Positions 15,372-25,076 are shown, counted from the first letter of the stretch. The stretch is DNA of 52,292 bases from DAOTTX01 sp034437515 (GCA_034437515.1 DAOTTX010000216.1:1-52292); one strand, 5' to 3'. A program made the numbers and translations. Notes: generated from the sequence alone by a model not told the origin.

Positions 15372-16199
15372 TTAGTCACCGTCCTTGTTGGGGAATAGCT
15401 TCCGGTCAATTTCGTCATACGACCCTTCAAAGTCACAATGTCCGTAAAGCGGACATTCTTTGCAATAGACTCCACCGGTAAACTTTTCCAGATTGGAACG
15501 ATTAAAGATATACGGCTTATGGCTGAACGTGCTCGCCACCCACTGCCACGAGAGATTATTGCTCGCCGGGTCACCATCTAACAGATGTGTGAGGAACCAG
15601 CGTGCGCCGGCCTGCCACTTCACCCGTCGCCAGTGGACAATATAGGCCGCCATATACATACGCACATGATTGTGCAGATAACCCGTCTCACGGAGTTCAC
15701 GGCTGAAGCTGTCAATACAGACCATGCCGGTCGCACCTTTATCGACCTCTTCGGGGAATTCGTCGCTGTATTGTTCGTCGAAAAAGCCGGTCTTGTAGCG
15801 TTCCTGATTTTCCCAGATACCATCACCAATTTCTTCGTACTTACGCTGCCAGTAATCACGCCAACCTAGCTCATTGACGAGCTTACCCGCATCATTTTTA
15901 CTATCGACGTTTTCCAGCACGTAATCACGCACTTCCGCCAGGCTTAGCACCCCATAGCGGATATAAGGTGAAAGATAGGTCACATCACCGTCGATGTAGT
16001 TGCGCGTCTTGGCGTAACGCCTGGGGTTAATCTTCTTCAGACGTTCTTCGGCGGCTTTGCGTCCGCCGCGTGTCTCGGTGATGTGGTCATCACGCTCAAC
16101 GGCTTGGGGAAACTGTGCCTTGAGATATGCGATCATCTCATCGCGGCTATCGAACTCGCGCCGCATGTCCTTCGCTGTTGTTTCGTTATCCGCGCTCAT
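15372..16199 (-). CDS. FAD-binding domain of photolyase/cryptochrome family, stand-alone
   Basis: A 275-residue protein equal to the helical FAD-binding half of photolyases. It has YLSPYIRYGVLS, LGWRDYWQRKY, the FAD-contact helix HNHVRMYMAAYIVHW and the signature LLDGDPASNNLSWQWVASTF. Electron-transfer tryptophans are plausible within WQW. It ends with YCKECPLYGHCDF, a tight cluster of three Cys that could ligate metal or an Fe-S cluster as in iron-sulfur photolyases. The expected role is light-driven DNA repair or blue-light sensing. ATG 16199 follows GGAGG by 4 bases and is preferred over an upstream start at 16223. It overlaps the DUF2256 gene by 14 bases. Confidence 0.88.
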   Translation of the reverse strand: MSADNETTAKDMRREFDSRDEMIAYLKAQFPQAVERDDHITETRGGRKAAEERLKKINPRRYAKTRNYIDGDVTYLSPYIRYGVLSLAEVRDYVLENVDSKNDAGKLVNELGWRDYWQRKYEEIGDGIWENQERYKTGFFDEQYSDEFPEEVDKGATGMVCIDSFSRELRETGYLHNHVRMYMAAYIVHWRRVKWQAGARWFLTHLLDGDPASNNLSWQWVASTFSHKPYIFNRSNLEKFTGGVYCKECPLYGHCDFEGSYDEIDRKLFPNKDGD

Positions 16200-16353
16200 G
16201 CTGCCTCCGTTGTGATTTGGCATTACTGCTGCACGCTTTACTGCAATATTTCACGTCGTCCCAGTTCTTTTCCCACTTTTTACGCCATGTGAACGGACGA
16301 TCACAGACCGGGCACATTTTCGTGGGTAAATGAGCTTTCTTCACATCCTTCAT
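16186..16353 (-). CDS. DUF2256 small zinc-finger-like protein
   Basis: A 55-residue protein with the DUF2256 pattern: MCPVCDRPFTWRKKWEKNW, then DVKYCSKACSSNAK. The two CxxC/CxxxC pairs (residues 14, 17, 37 and 41) suggest one zinc site. DUF2256 genes commonly sit beside or are fused to photolyase/cryptochrome genes. Here it overlaps the start of the FAD-domain gene by 14 bases, implying translational coupling and a shared job. The ribosome site is weak. Function in the family is unknown; nucleic-acid contact or photolyase assembly are guesses. Confidence 0.88.
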   Translation of the reverse strand: MKDVKKAHLPTKMCPVCDRPFTWRKKWEKNWDDVKYCSKACSSNAKSQRRQHERG

Positions 16354-16430
16354 GCGCTCTTGCTTTCACTGTATTCATAATCTATTGAATAGTACGAACA
16401 AGGGCTTAACCAGAGGTGAACGGAACATAC

Positions 16431-16459
16431 AAAAAACCCGGCAGTGTCTCACCGGGTTT
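16431..16459 (-). terminator. Intrinsic terminator of the nuo operon
   Basis: On the reverse strand AAACCCGG (16459-16452) pairs with CCGGGTTT (16441-16434), and the T run continues to 16431. It lies 33 bases after the nuoI stop and before the DUF2256/photolyase genes, so it closes the iscX-nuoB-nuoCD-nuoI transcript. Confidence 0.88.
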
Positions 16460-16491
16460 CTCATCTTTGATGTGTTTAGCTCACGGGGTGT

Positions 16492-17280
16492 TTAGTCGGC
16501 GGTGCGGGCGCGACGACGAGCAAGTGCGGCTTCACGCCGTGCTTTGATCTTTTCTGCACGTTCATCGACTTGCGACTCTGCGGGTGCTTCGGCGACGGCT
16601 TCAGCAGCGGGTGCGGCCTCGGCGGTTGCGCCGTTGGCGGGTGCCTGCGGCTTGACGGGCGCTTTGCCCTTCTTACGTGCCTTGACCACATCGGTATGCT
16701 CCCAACCACCACGCGCCTGCATCTCTTCGTAGGCGGTTGTCGGCGCGATCTTACGCCAGTAGCTGAATTCTTTTGACAGCTTTTCTTTGTCGTGGATGTG
16801 AGTCAGTGTGCGATCGAAGCTCGCCATTTCGTAATCGTGATCCATCTTGATCGCATCGAACGGGCAGAACTCCGCACAAAAACCACAGTTCATGCAGATG
16901 TCGATGTCGATGAAAAATGCTTCCGGCTCCGGCACCGGACGCCCGGTGTCGGGGTTAGTGCCACGGACGATCCAGATACACTGTGGCGGACACACTTTGG
17001 CGCAGATGCCACAACTTGTACACCAATCACGCCCCGGTTCAATTTCGGAGTCTTGATCGTTGATGACCAGAAAAGGCACAAACCGGAATCGTTCCGGCAC
17101 AGCCATTTTCTCATCGGGATACTGCACGGTGAAAGCACCTTCAGCGCGTGGGCTCTGCCGTGACTCGAAGTTATCCGGGTTGCTGTATTTCTTCATCCCA
17201 TAGCGGATGTCATCCACATAGGTGTTGAAAAAATGCTTCAGCGTCACACCCAGACCACGTAAAATTCCTTTACCAAACAT
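16492..17280 (-). CDS. nuoI: NADH-quinone oxidoreductase subunit I with an Ala/Arg-rich C-terminal extension
   Basis: NuoI carries clusters N6a and N6b in the arm of respiratory complex I. Both [4Fe-4S] motifs are present, CTSCGICAKVCPP and CMNCGFCAEFCPF (about residues 86-140), with the first followed by QCIWI. The 262-residue length exceeds the common 160-200. About 75 extra residues form an Ala/Pro/Glu linker and a basic helical end (EKIKARREAALARRRAR). A tail of the same style ends NuoB in this operon. The gene lies 19 bases after nuoCD and is last before the terminator. It uses the ATG of MFGKGILRGL. Confidence 0.95.
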   Translation of the reverse strand: MFGKGILRGLGVTLKHFFNTYVDDIRYGMKKYSNPDNFESRQSPRAEGAFTVQYPDEKMAVPERFRFVPFLVINDQDSEIEPGRDWCTSCGICAKVCPPQCIWIVRGTNPDTGRPVPEPEAFFIDIDICMNCGFCAEFCPFDAIKMDHDYEMASFDRTLTHIHDKEKLSKEFSYWRKIAPTTAYEEMQARGGWEHTDVVKARKKGKAPVKPQAPANGATAEAAPAAEAVAEAPAESQVDERAEKIKARREAALARRRARTAD

Positions 17281-17299
17281 TTCCTATTTCTCCCTGAAG

Positions 17300-19177
17300 T
17301 TAGCGATCCGTCTCGCCCAGTACGATGTCGATGCTGCCGAGGACAGAAACGACATCGGCGACCTTGTGCCCCTGCGACATCTGTCCCAACCCGGTCAGGT
17401 TGATAAAGCTTGGGGCGCGGATGTGATAGCGCCAGGGGTTCTGTGTACCCTTCTTGTCACCGGCGGAAACGACATAGTAACCCAGTTCGCCCTTCGGGTT
17501 TTCCACGCGACTGTAAGACTCACCCACCGGCACACGCGGCGTGTGCTGTGAGTTGCCGGAGACATCCTGGCCCTTCGTCGCTTCAAGACGTGGCAAGATC
17601 TGCCGCAGGATACGCAAGCTTTCACGCATTTCTTGCATACGCACCGTGTAACGGTCGTAGATGTCGCCTTGCTTACCGACCGGGATGTCGAAGTCAAGTT
17701 CTTCGTAGATGCTGTATGGTTCGGCACGGCGCACATCGTAGGGAACACCGCTGGCGCGCAGCAACGGCCCGCAAGCACTGTATGCAATTGCCATATCTGG
17801 CGGCAGTGTGCCGACGCCGATGGTGCGAGTCTTGAGGATTTCATTCTCGCTCAAGTAGTATTCGTACTCATCGAGGAAGCGCGGCAGGCGTTCGTTGATA
17901 ATCTCGCTCAGGTATTGCATCGTATCAAAGTCACGAACGCGGTCGTTGACCAGGTTCATCACACTACGGATGCGCTCAGGAATATCTTTGAACACACCAC
18001 CAAAGCGCATGTAATTACACATCAGACGAGAACCGGCGACGGCCTCGAAGAAGTCGAGAATCTTCTCGCGCTCATTGTTGGCATAAAGCATCGGCGTGAA
18101 GAACGCGCCCAGGTCGTTAAGCAAAAAGCCAATCGACCAGAGATGGTTCACGATACGAGTCAGTTCTGCCATCAGCACACGGATCACTTCCGTGCGATAA
18201 GACGGCGGGCTGTACCGCTTGCCGAAGCTGAGCAACTGCTCTATTGCCAGCGCATAACCCAGGTTATTCCCCATACTGGAGAGATAATCAAGACGGTCGG
18301 TAAACGGCATGTTGTGTAGATAAGTATTGCGCTCACCGATCTTTTCATGATTACGATGCAGATAACCCATAACGGGTTCCAGCGTCTCGATGGTTTCGCC
18401 ATCCAACGCGATAATCATGCGGAACACACCATGCGTACTGGGATGATGCGGCCCCATATTCACCACAAGGCGATCTGTCCGCATCGAGTCGCCGCTCAGT
18501 TCCTGCACATCGACGCCGAGGCCGAGGCTGTTATACAAGGATTCTTCGGAGGTGTCGTTCAGGCGGGCGAGGTCGAAATCGTCGGGATACTTGACGTTCT
18601 TCCCGTAGGCGTTGCGTTCCTCGCTGCGGAAGACATGACCTTCAGGCCAGCGGCTGTCGAACGGCTTGGTTTCCTCTTCGTAATACGGTTCTTTCCAGTC
18701 CTTACGCAATGGATGACCGGCGAACCCATCCCACAGCAGAATACGCTTGAGGTTGGGATGCCCGTTAAAACGAATGCCCATAAGGTCATAGGCTTCGCGT
18801 TCCTGGAAATCCACACCGGGCCACACATCAATCAGTGAGGGTATTTCCGCGTTATCACGCGGGGTCTGCGCCTTAAAAACCAGCGCGGAGCCACCACTGG
18901 TGCGGTAGGCATGGTAAACCATTTCCATGTCGCTATCCGGCTCGCCGATCTCGTGATAATCGACCGCCGTCGCGCTGGAAAGATAATCAAAGCCGAGTTC
19001 ATCACGCAGAGTCAGCGCGACATCGACCAGATGCTTACGGTCAACGACGACGCCGGAATAATTATCTCGGTTATCGTCGGTCACGATGCCCGGATACTTA
19101 TCCTTGAGAACGGTGATCACGTTCTCGACATCGTTGACCTTGACTTCATTCTGTTCGGGTGCAACTTGATCTGTCAT
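17300..19177 (-). CDS. nuoCD: NADH-quinone oxidoreductase fused subunits C and D
   Basis: A 625-residue fusion of the 30-kDa (NuoC) and 49-kDa (NuoD) subunits, as in E. coli. The NuoC part (about residues 1-205) has the motif VWPGVDFQEREAYDLMGI. The NuoD part (about 230-625) begins LVVNMGPHHPSTHGVFRMI and includes YLHRNHEKIGE, LTRIVNHLWSIGFL and the conserved YYVVSAGDKK and IRAPSF near the end. NuoD helps form the quinone site next to cluster N2 in NuoB. The gene sits between nuoB (27 bases away) and nuoI (19 bases), so the three make the connecting module of complex I. Confidence 0.96.
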   Translation of the reverse strand: MTDQVAPEQNEVKVNDVENVITVLKDKYPGIVTDDNRDNYSGVVVDRKHLVDVALTLRDELGFDYLSSATAVDYHEIGEPDSDMEMVYHAYRTSGGSALVFKAQTPRDNAEIPSLIDVWPGVDFQEREAYDLMGIRFNGHPNLKRILLWDGFAGHPLRKDWKEPYYEEETKPFDSRWPEGHVFRSEERNAYGKNVKYPDDFDLARLNDTSEESLYNSLGLGVDVQELSGDSMRTDRLVVNMGPHHPSTHGVFRMIIALDGETIETLEPVMGYLHRNHEKIGERNTYLHNMPFTDRLDYLSSMGNNLGYALAIEQLLSFGKRYSPPSYRTEVIRVLMAELTRIVNHLWSIGFLLNDLGAFFTPMLYANNEREKILDFFEAVAGSRLMCNYMRFGGVFKDIPERIRSVMNLVNDRVRDFDTMQYLSEIINERLPRFLDEYEYYLSENEILKTRTIGVGTLPPDMAIAYSACGPLLRASGVPYDVRRAEPYSIYEELDFDIPVGKQGDIYDRYTVRMQEMRESLRILRQILPRLEATKGQDVSGNSQHTPRVPVGESYSRVENPKGELGYYVVSAGDKKGTQNPWRYHIRAPSFINLTGLGQMSQGHKVADVVSVLGSIDIVLGETDR

Positions 19178-19204
19178 TGTTAGAGTAACTACCCTTCTTG
19201 AGTG

Positions 19205-20047
19205 TTATGCACGTGCAGCCATACGCTGGCGCTTGCGCTCCAACGCGGCTTTGCGGAGTTCCGGCAATTTGGCGCGGTCACGCCCATCGTCAACCGCCTC
19301 AACGACGGCTTCAGCTTGCTTTTCGGCGCTGGCGCGTGCCGGGACTTTCTTCGGCTTCGATTCATAGGTCGGTGTCGCCGGGAGTTCACGGGTGCCGTGC
19401 GGCTTGCCTTCTGCGGCGAGCTTCGCCTGGCGGCGGATAGTATCCATCTGGCGCGGGTCGATAATATCCGGGCCAAGCACCGGGATCGGCGTCGGTTCGG
19501 ATGGCCCCACACCATACCAGGGCACATCGTCATAGTTCGCCAGCGATTGCCCGTCGATTTTCTTCTGAAGCGCGATCAACCCATAGAGCAGTGCCTGTGG
19601 GGTCGGCGGGCAGCCAGGGACGTACACATCAACCGGCAAATATTTATCTACGCCAGAGACGACGTTGTAGCCCTCTTTGAAAGGACCACCACCACTGGCG
19701 CAAGCACCCATCGCCAGCACGTACTTAGGCTCCGGCATCTGGTTATACAGACGTACAATCGGGACGATCATTTTCTTCGTCACCGTGCCGGAAACGATCA
19801 TCAAGTCGGATTGGCGCGGGGTCGCACGCATAACTTCCATGCCGAAGCGTGAGAAGTCAAAGCGGGAGCCAGCCGTACCGATCATCTCGATCGCGCAGCA
19901 CGCCAGCCCAAACAACAGAGGCCACATAGATGACCGGCGGCTCCAGTTGTAGATTTTACTCAGGTTGGTGATAGCAAGATTGCCTTCTAACCCTTCCGGC
20001 AGGGGGAATTCGGTGTCATGTAACTTTGCAAGTTCGAGTTCAGCCAT
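19205..20047 (-). CDS. nuoB: NADH-quinone oxidoreductase subunit B with an Arg-rich C-terminal extension
   Basis: NuoB binds cluster N2, which passes electrons to quinone. The ligands are present: the CC pair in GLACCAIEM, Cys in MGACASGGG and Cys in YVPGCPPTP. The core ends near residue 170. Roughly 110 further residues form a Pro/Ala linker and a basic helical end (LRKAALERKRQRMAARA), resembling the NuoI tail of the same operon. The start at ATG 20047 overlaps the stop of the IscX-like gene by 8 bases, with GAGGAG upstream. A second in-frame ATG at 20065 would add six residues. Confidence 0.95.
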   Translation of the reverse strand: MAELELAKLHDTEFPLPEGLEGNLAITNLSKIYNWSRRSSMWPLLFGLACCAIEMIGTAGSRFDFSRFGMEVMRATPRQSDLMIVSGTVTKKMIVPIVRLYNQMPEPKYVLAMGACASGGGPFKEGYNVVSGVDKYLPVDVYVPGCPPTPQALLYGLIALQKKIDGQSLANYDDVPWYGVGPSEPTPIPVLGPDIIDPRQMDTIRRQAKLAAEGKPHGTRELPATPTYESKPKKVPARASAEKQAEAVVEAVDDGRDRAKLPELRKAALERKRQRMAARA

Positions 20048-20270
20048 AAGAGATTGTCTCCTCATACCACTCCCGCAGGATGTCGTTCAACAAATGATCG
20101 TTTGCCAGTGCCGGGTCATCAGCAAATGCTGGCAACGCGATAATCCATTGATACAACTGCTCTATACCGACGTTTTCCACGTTTACCTCCGGGTATACTT
20201 CCATTAAAGATAAGACAATTTCATAGGAGGCTTCCCAGTATAGAGGCTGCGTTTGTGAATTTTCTACCAT
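20040..20270 (-). CDS. IscX (YfhJ)-like protein
   Basis: A small acidic protein that aligns without gaps to E. coli IscX over about 60 residues. It shares the W-x5-I opening (LYWEASYEIVLSL), the YPEVN turn, LYQWIIALPAFADDP, then AND-LL-IL and a Trp near the end (REWYEE). IscX binds the cysteine desulfurase IscS and modulates Fe-S cluster assembly. Here it overlaps nuoB, so it may serve cluster delivery to complex I subunits. The start is uncertain. ATG 20270 matches the family start and has TATGCT six bases upstream on its strand (possibly leaderless); ATG 20288 and GTG 20336 are in frame. No isc genes are nearby. Confidence 0.82.
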   Translation of the reverse strand: MVENSQTQPLYWEASYEIVLSLMEVYPEVNVENVGIEQLYQWIIALPAFADDPALANDHLLNDILREWYEETISYG

Positions 20271-20374
20271 ACGACTAGCATACCGCATTTCACTGTGAAT
20301 ATCGACAATTTTCTGATGGTTTTCTGTTTTATTCACAGGTTATTTACAAACAGTTAAGATACTTGAGTATTAAG

Positions 20375-21850
20375 CTATTCACGATTGTCGATCTGGGCGC
20401 GTTGCAGTTTACCGCTGTAATCCACATAGACGGACTTCCATTCCGTAAAAGTATCCATCGCCGCTTGCCCGGCCTCACGCATCCCGTTGCCGGTGCTGCG
20501 TGTGCCACCAAACGGAAACTGAATCTCTGCGCCGGTCGTACCATGATTGATGTAAACGATGCCTGTTGCCAAGTCACGAATCGCACGGAAGGCGGCGTTG
20601 ACGTTCTCGGTGAAGATGCTGCTGGAAAGGCCATACTTGACGTTGTTATTGACTTCGATGGCTTCTTCAAACGACCCAACCTCGATAATGGAAAGTACCG
20701 GGCCGAAGATTTCCTCTTGTTCGACGCGCATACCCGCTTTCACACCATCGAATAAAGTCGGCTCGAAGAAAAAGCCCTTATCCAGGTCAGCCGGTTGACC
20801 GCCGACGAGGATGTTAACCCCTTCGCTCTTGGCGACATCCATGTAGCCCGCCACTTTGTCCAATGCCTGCTGGTTGACCAGCGGCCCGACATCGGTGCTA
20901 TCTTCCAGGCCGTTCCCCAAACGGATTGCCTCGGCCTTCTCAACCAGTGCCTCGATCAAACGGGGCTTGATGCCACTCTGCACGATCAGGCGGCTGGTCG
21001 CCGTGCAGCGTTGCCCGGTGGTGCCGAACGCACTCCAACTGATGGCGTCGGCAGCGAGGTCGAGGTTGGCATCGTCCATCACGATGATCGCATTCTTGCC
21101 GCCCATTTCCAGCGAGACTTTTTTGCCGGTCGCCGCAGCACGGGTATACACCTTAATGCCCGTTTCCGTCGAGCCGGTGAAAGAGATCACACGAACATCC
21201 GGGTGATCGACGAGAGCGGCACCTGTCTCCCCTGCCCCGGTAACGATATTCAGCACGCCATCAGGTAAACCGGCGTCCTGAAAAATCTTGGCGAACATCG
21301 CCGACGATGCCGGCACATCTTCGCCCGGCTTCCAGACAATAGTATTCCCGGCGACGAGTGCGGGTAACATCTTCCAGCTTGGCACCGCAACGGGAAAATT
21401 CCAGGGGGTAATGAGACCGATCACCCCGACGGAGTCACGCAGTGCCATACCGAACTTGTTCGGCATTTCTACCGGTGCGGTATACCCCATCAACCGGCGA
21501 CCTTCACCGCCCATGTAGTAGGCCATGTCGATGGCTTCCTGCACATCGCCGCGTGTCTCCGCGAGGATCTTTCCCATTTCCTGCGTCATCAGGCGAGAAA
21601 GGTCTTCTTTGCGTTCTTCGAGCAGATGCGCCGCCGCATAGAGGATCTCACCCCGGCGAGGTGCTGGTGTCAGCCGCCAATCGTTGTAAGCACCCTTTGC
21701 CGCTGCGACAGCGGCTTCGACATCGGCTTTCTGGCTGTGGGGCGCTTCGGCGAGGGATTCTTCGGTCGCCGGGTTAACGCTGGTGAAAGTTTCGCCGGAT
21801 TTTGACCCGACCCATTGACCGCCGATCAGGTTGTGAACTGTCGTGACCAT
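20375..21850 (-). CDS. Aldehyde dehydrogenase family protein
   Basis: A 491-residue NAD(P)-dependent aldehyde dehydrogenase of normal length. Motifs are intact: oxyanion Asn in TPWNFPVA, cofactor-binding FTGSTETG, general base Glu in LEMGGKNA, nucleophile Cys in GTTGQRCTA, and QEEIFGPVL. The ending FGGTRSTGNGMREAG is seen in ALDH7-like and semialdehyde dehydrogenase subgroups, so a semialdehyde substrate is plausible but not provable. It is monocistronic by spacing. A 6-bp hairpin TGGCTC/GAGCCA (21877-21893) lies in its upstream region. Confidence 0.9.
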   Translation of the reverse strand: MVTTVHNLIGGQWVGSKSGETFTSVNPATEESLAEAPHSQKADVEAAVAAAKGAYNDWRLTPAPRRGEILYAAAHLLEERKEDLSRLMTQEMGKILAETRGDVQEAIDMAYYMGGEGRRLMGYTAPVEMPNKFGMALRDSVGVIGLITPWNFPVAVPSWKMLPALVAGNTIVWKPGEDVPASSAMFAKIFQDAGLPDGVLNIVTGAGETGAALVDHPDVRVISFTGSTETGIKVYTRAAATGKKVSLEMGGKNAIIVMDDANLDLAADAISWSAFGTTGQRCTATSRLIVQSGIKPRLIEALVEKAEAIRLGNGLEDSTDVGPLVNQQALDKVAGYMDVAKSEGVNILVGGQPADLDKGFFFEPTLFDGVKAGMRVEQEEIFGPVLSIIEVGSFEEAIEVNNNVKYGLSSSIFTENVNAAFRAIRDLATGIVYINHGTTGAEIQFPFGGTRSTGNGMREAGQAAMDTFTEWKSVYVDYSGKLQRAQIDNRE

Positions 21851-21876
21851 AATATTATTTCCTTTTAAAGCGTAAG

Positions 21877-21893
21877 TGGCTCACAAAGAGCCA
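21877..21893. other. Short hairpin between thrB and the aldehyde dehydrogenase gene
   Basis: TGGCTC (21877-21882) pairs with GAGCCA (21888-21893) around ACAAA. It sits downstream of thrB and upstream of the aldehyde dehydrogenase on the same strand. It could be a weak terminator of thrB or a leader element of the next gene. Confidence 0.3.
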
Positions 21894-21985
21894 ACGAATA
21901 CAGTATAAAAGCATGTTGAGCGATTGTCAATTATTTCACAAATGCTGGCAAATGCCTTAGTTTTATGTGGTTAAGTGTACCAGAA

Positions 21986-22936
21986 TTAGCCGGTGTCTAA
22001 AACCCGTGCGCCTCGCTCATCGACACATGTATGACAGACACTCGCGGCGATCCCCGCGTCTTCATACACGTGCTGCATCGCCCCCGCGACCGCTGCCGCC
22101 GCTTGTTCGCTCTCACAAACCGCACACAGCGTCGGCCCTGCCCCGCTGATGACCAATCCGCACCCCCCGTCTGTAGTATGGACGATAGAACGTACAGCAT
22201 CGAGATGGGGCATCAGATGACGGCGTGCCGGTTCAATCACATAATCCGATTCCATCGCCGCGCCGACCTCACGCACATCCCCCCGGTGCAACGCATCCAC
22301 CAGCCGCGCGATAGCACCGGTCTGCGCGACCATGGTTTTTAATGAGATATGCTGCGGCAGCACCCCACGCGCATCAGCGGTGAAGATAGTGACGTTTGGC
22401 GTCACCAACGCCAGGTGCAAATCCGCTGGCACAGGCAGATGGGTTTGGATGCGGGTCGGGTCATCGCTGTTAATCAGCGTGATGCCCCCCAACAGACACG
22501 GCCCTACATTATCCGCATGATAACCGCTGACCAGTGCCTCACCTTCCAAGCAGGCTGGCAGTAGTTCTTCGCCGTGTAGCGGTTCGTCGAGCAAAGCGTT
22601 CGCGGCGACCACTGCGGCAACCGCACTCGCCGCGCTGCTACCTAACCCACTGCCCAACGGCAGCCCTTTTTTGATTGTCAAACGAATACCGGCGTCAGAA
22701 CCAAGCGATTTAAGCAACGCATTGACCGCGACTGATGCGGTGTTGCTTGCCGCTTCCAACGGTAATTTCCCCCCATCGCCTTCGATGGCTGCGATGCTCG
22801 CACCCGGCTTTTCGTCCCATTCTGCGATGACGACATCACCCGGTTCACGAAAGGCGAGACCGAGAATGTCAAACCCCACACCGACGTTGCCCATACTGGC
22901 GGGGGCATAGGCTTCTGCTCTGGTAATACGTGCCAA
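21986..22936 (-). CDS. thrB: Homoserine kinase
   Basis: A GHMP-family kinase of 316 residues that phosphorylates homoserine in threonine synthesis. The ATP-binding signature PLGSGLGSSAAS lies at about residues 91-102. The N-terminal part has APASMGNVGVGFDILGLAF, and a GAGPTLCAV motif lies near the C-terminus. Threonine synthase is encoded divergently with 51 bases between the start codons, which confirms ThrB over other GHMP kinases and suggests shared control of the two promoters. Confidence 0.95.
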   Translation of the reverse strand: MARITRAEAYAPASMGNVGVGFDILGLAFREPGDVVIAEWDEKPGASIAAIEGDGGKLPLEAASNTASVAVNALLKSLGSDAGIRLTIKKGLPLGSGLGSSAASAVAAVVAANALLDEPLHGEELLPACLEGEALVSGYHADNVGPCLLGGITLINSDDPTRIQTHLPVPADLHLALVTPNVTIFTADARGVLPQHISLKTMVAQTGAIARLVDALHRGDVREVGAAMESDYVIEPARRHLMPHLDAVRSIVHTTDGGCGLVISGAGPTLCAVCESEQAAAAVAGAMQHVYEDAGIAASVCHTCVDERGARVLDTG

Positions 22937-22987
22937 AGATGCTATCCTTTAATCAGGTTCTCAGGTAATGGACACGAGGTTACAACA

Positions 22988-24319
<1,332 letters not shown>

Positions 24320-24331
24320 CACGAGCGGCGG

Positions 24332-24607
24332 CTACACATACAATAAGACCGCCTGCCATACAAAGAAAAAGCCGGTTGCGGCTGAACCGATGCAAGCACC
24401 CATCCACAACAGGCCACCGATTAAATAGCGTCCACCCTCAGCGACCCGGCGGCGGCTTTCGACGTTCTGGCGATAGTTCGGTTTACTCGTTTCCGTGTCG
24501 ATGGTTTCCCAACCGACACGCAGAAACGGCACCGACTGCAAAAACGCGGTCCGCGCAAACGCCAGAAAGATAAACGCAAAAATCGCATTGACACTTAGCA
24601 ACAGCAT
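24332..24607 (-). CDS. Small membrane protein with two helices
   Basis: A 91-residue protein with membrane helices at about residues 3-22 and 60-84 and a charged middle (TETSKPNYRQNVESRRR). No family is recognised. Its ATG overlaps the stop of a short upstream ORF in a TGATG arrangement, so translation may be coupled. It is convergent with thrC, 12 bases apart. Confidence 0.65.
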   Translation of the reverse strand: MLLLSVNAIFAFIFLAFARTAFLQSVPFLRVGWETIDTETSKPNYRQNVESRRRVAEGGRYLIGGLLWMGACIGSAATGFFFVWQAVLLYV

Positions 24608-24872
24608 CAGCTTATATCCCTGTCAGCTATGATGGTCTGCTGACCCTGCTCAAGGTAACGCCCTACCTGCGCTATTGCATAACAAAAGCGGTATTCGGGA
24701 ATATTCATGTTTTCGTGGCAGCCTTCCCTATCTGTAAACGACATCCAAGCCATGCTTCCACCGCCAGACTTCCGATCTCCGGCGTCATTGGGTATGCCTC
24801 AATTTGTTTGGGATCATCAAACATGATACCAGTATCTCTGAAAACCTCCCTCCATAACAATTGTCTCGCCAT
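24607..24872 (-). other. Chain of tiny overlapping ORFs, either small proteins or a decayed gene
   Basis: Frame A runs from ATG 24872 to TGA 24705 (55 residues, contains FDDPKQIEAYPMTPEIG and LAVEAWLGC). Its stop overlaps, in an ATGA, the ATG of frame B at 24708 (33 residues, NIPEYRFCYAIAQVGRYL). Frame B can also start further upstream at ATG 24753 with GGTGGA before it, giving 48 residues. Frame B stops in a TGATG that starts the 91-residue membrane protein. Both frames have protein-like composition but no family I know. A single frameshifted ancestral gene fits as well as a coupled small-ORF operon. Confidence 0.3.
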
Positions 24873-25076
24873 GCCAAAGATCGGTCAAGATCATCGGTCA
24901 AGCCGTCGATGTCCTTCGGGATGCCCTGGGCTTAAGTATTCACATTGCGCCATAAATCTCAGCAGTTAGGTATATTTTCCGTAACACATCCGACAAATCC
25001 GCGCAACATTTCAATTTTGATATTAAACTATTGAAGTGGAGTTACGTTTTAAGCGCGTTATACTGGAGGGAGACAG
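24873..25076. other. Intergenic region upstream of the FHA gene
   Basis: No convincing gene. It contains a direct repeat ATCGGTCAAG (24880-24889 and 24893-24902, 13-base period) and becomes AT-rich towards the FHA gene. A TATACT (25059-25064) could be a -10 element, but no -35 at normal spacing is visible. Confidence 0.4.

Noticed and set aside
24715..24969. 84-residue forward ORF upstream of the FHA gene
   Set aside because: It has no ribosome site, its composition is unlike the neighbours, and the opposite strand has better small frames with stop-start overlaps.
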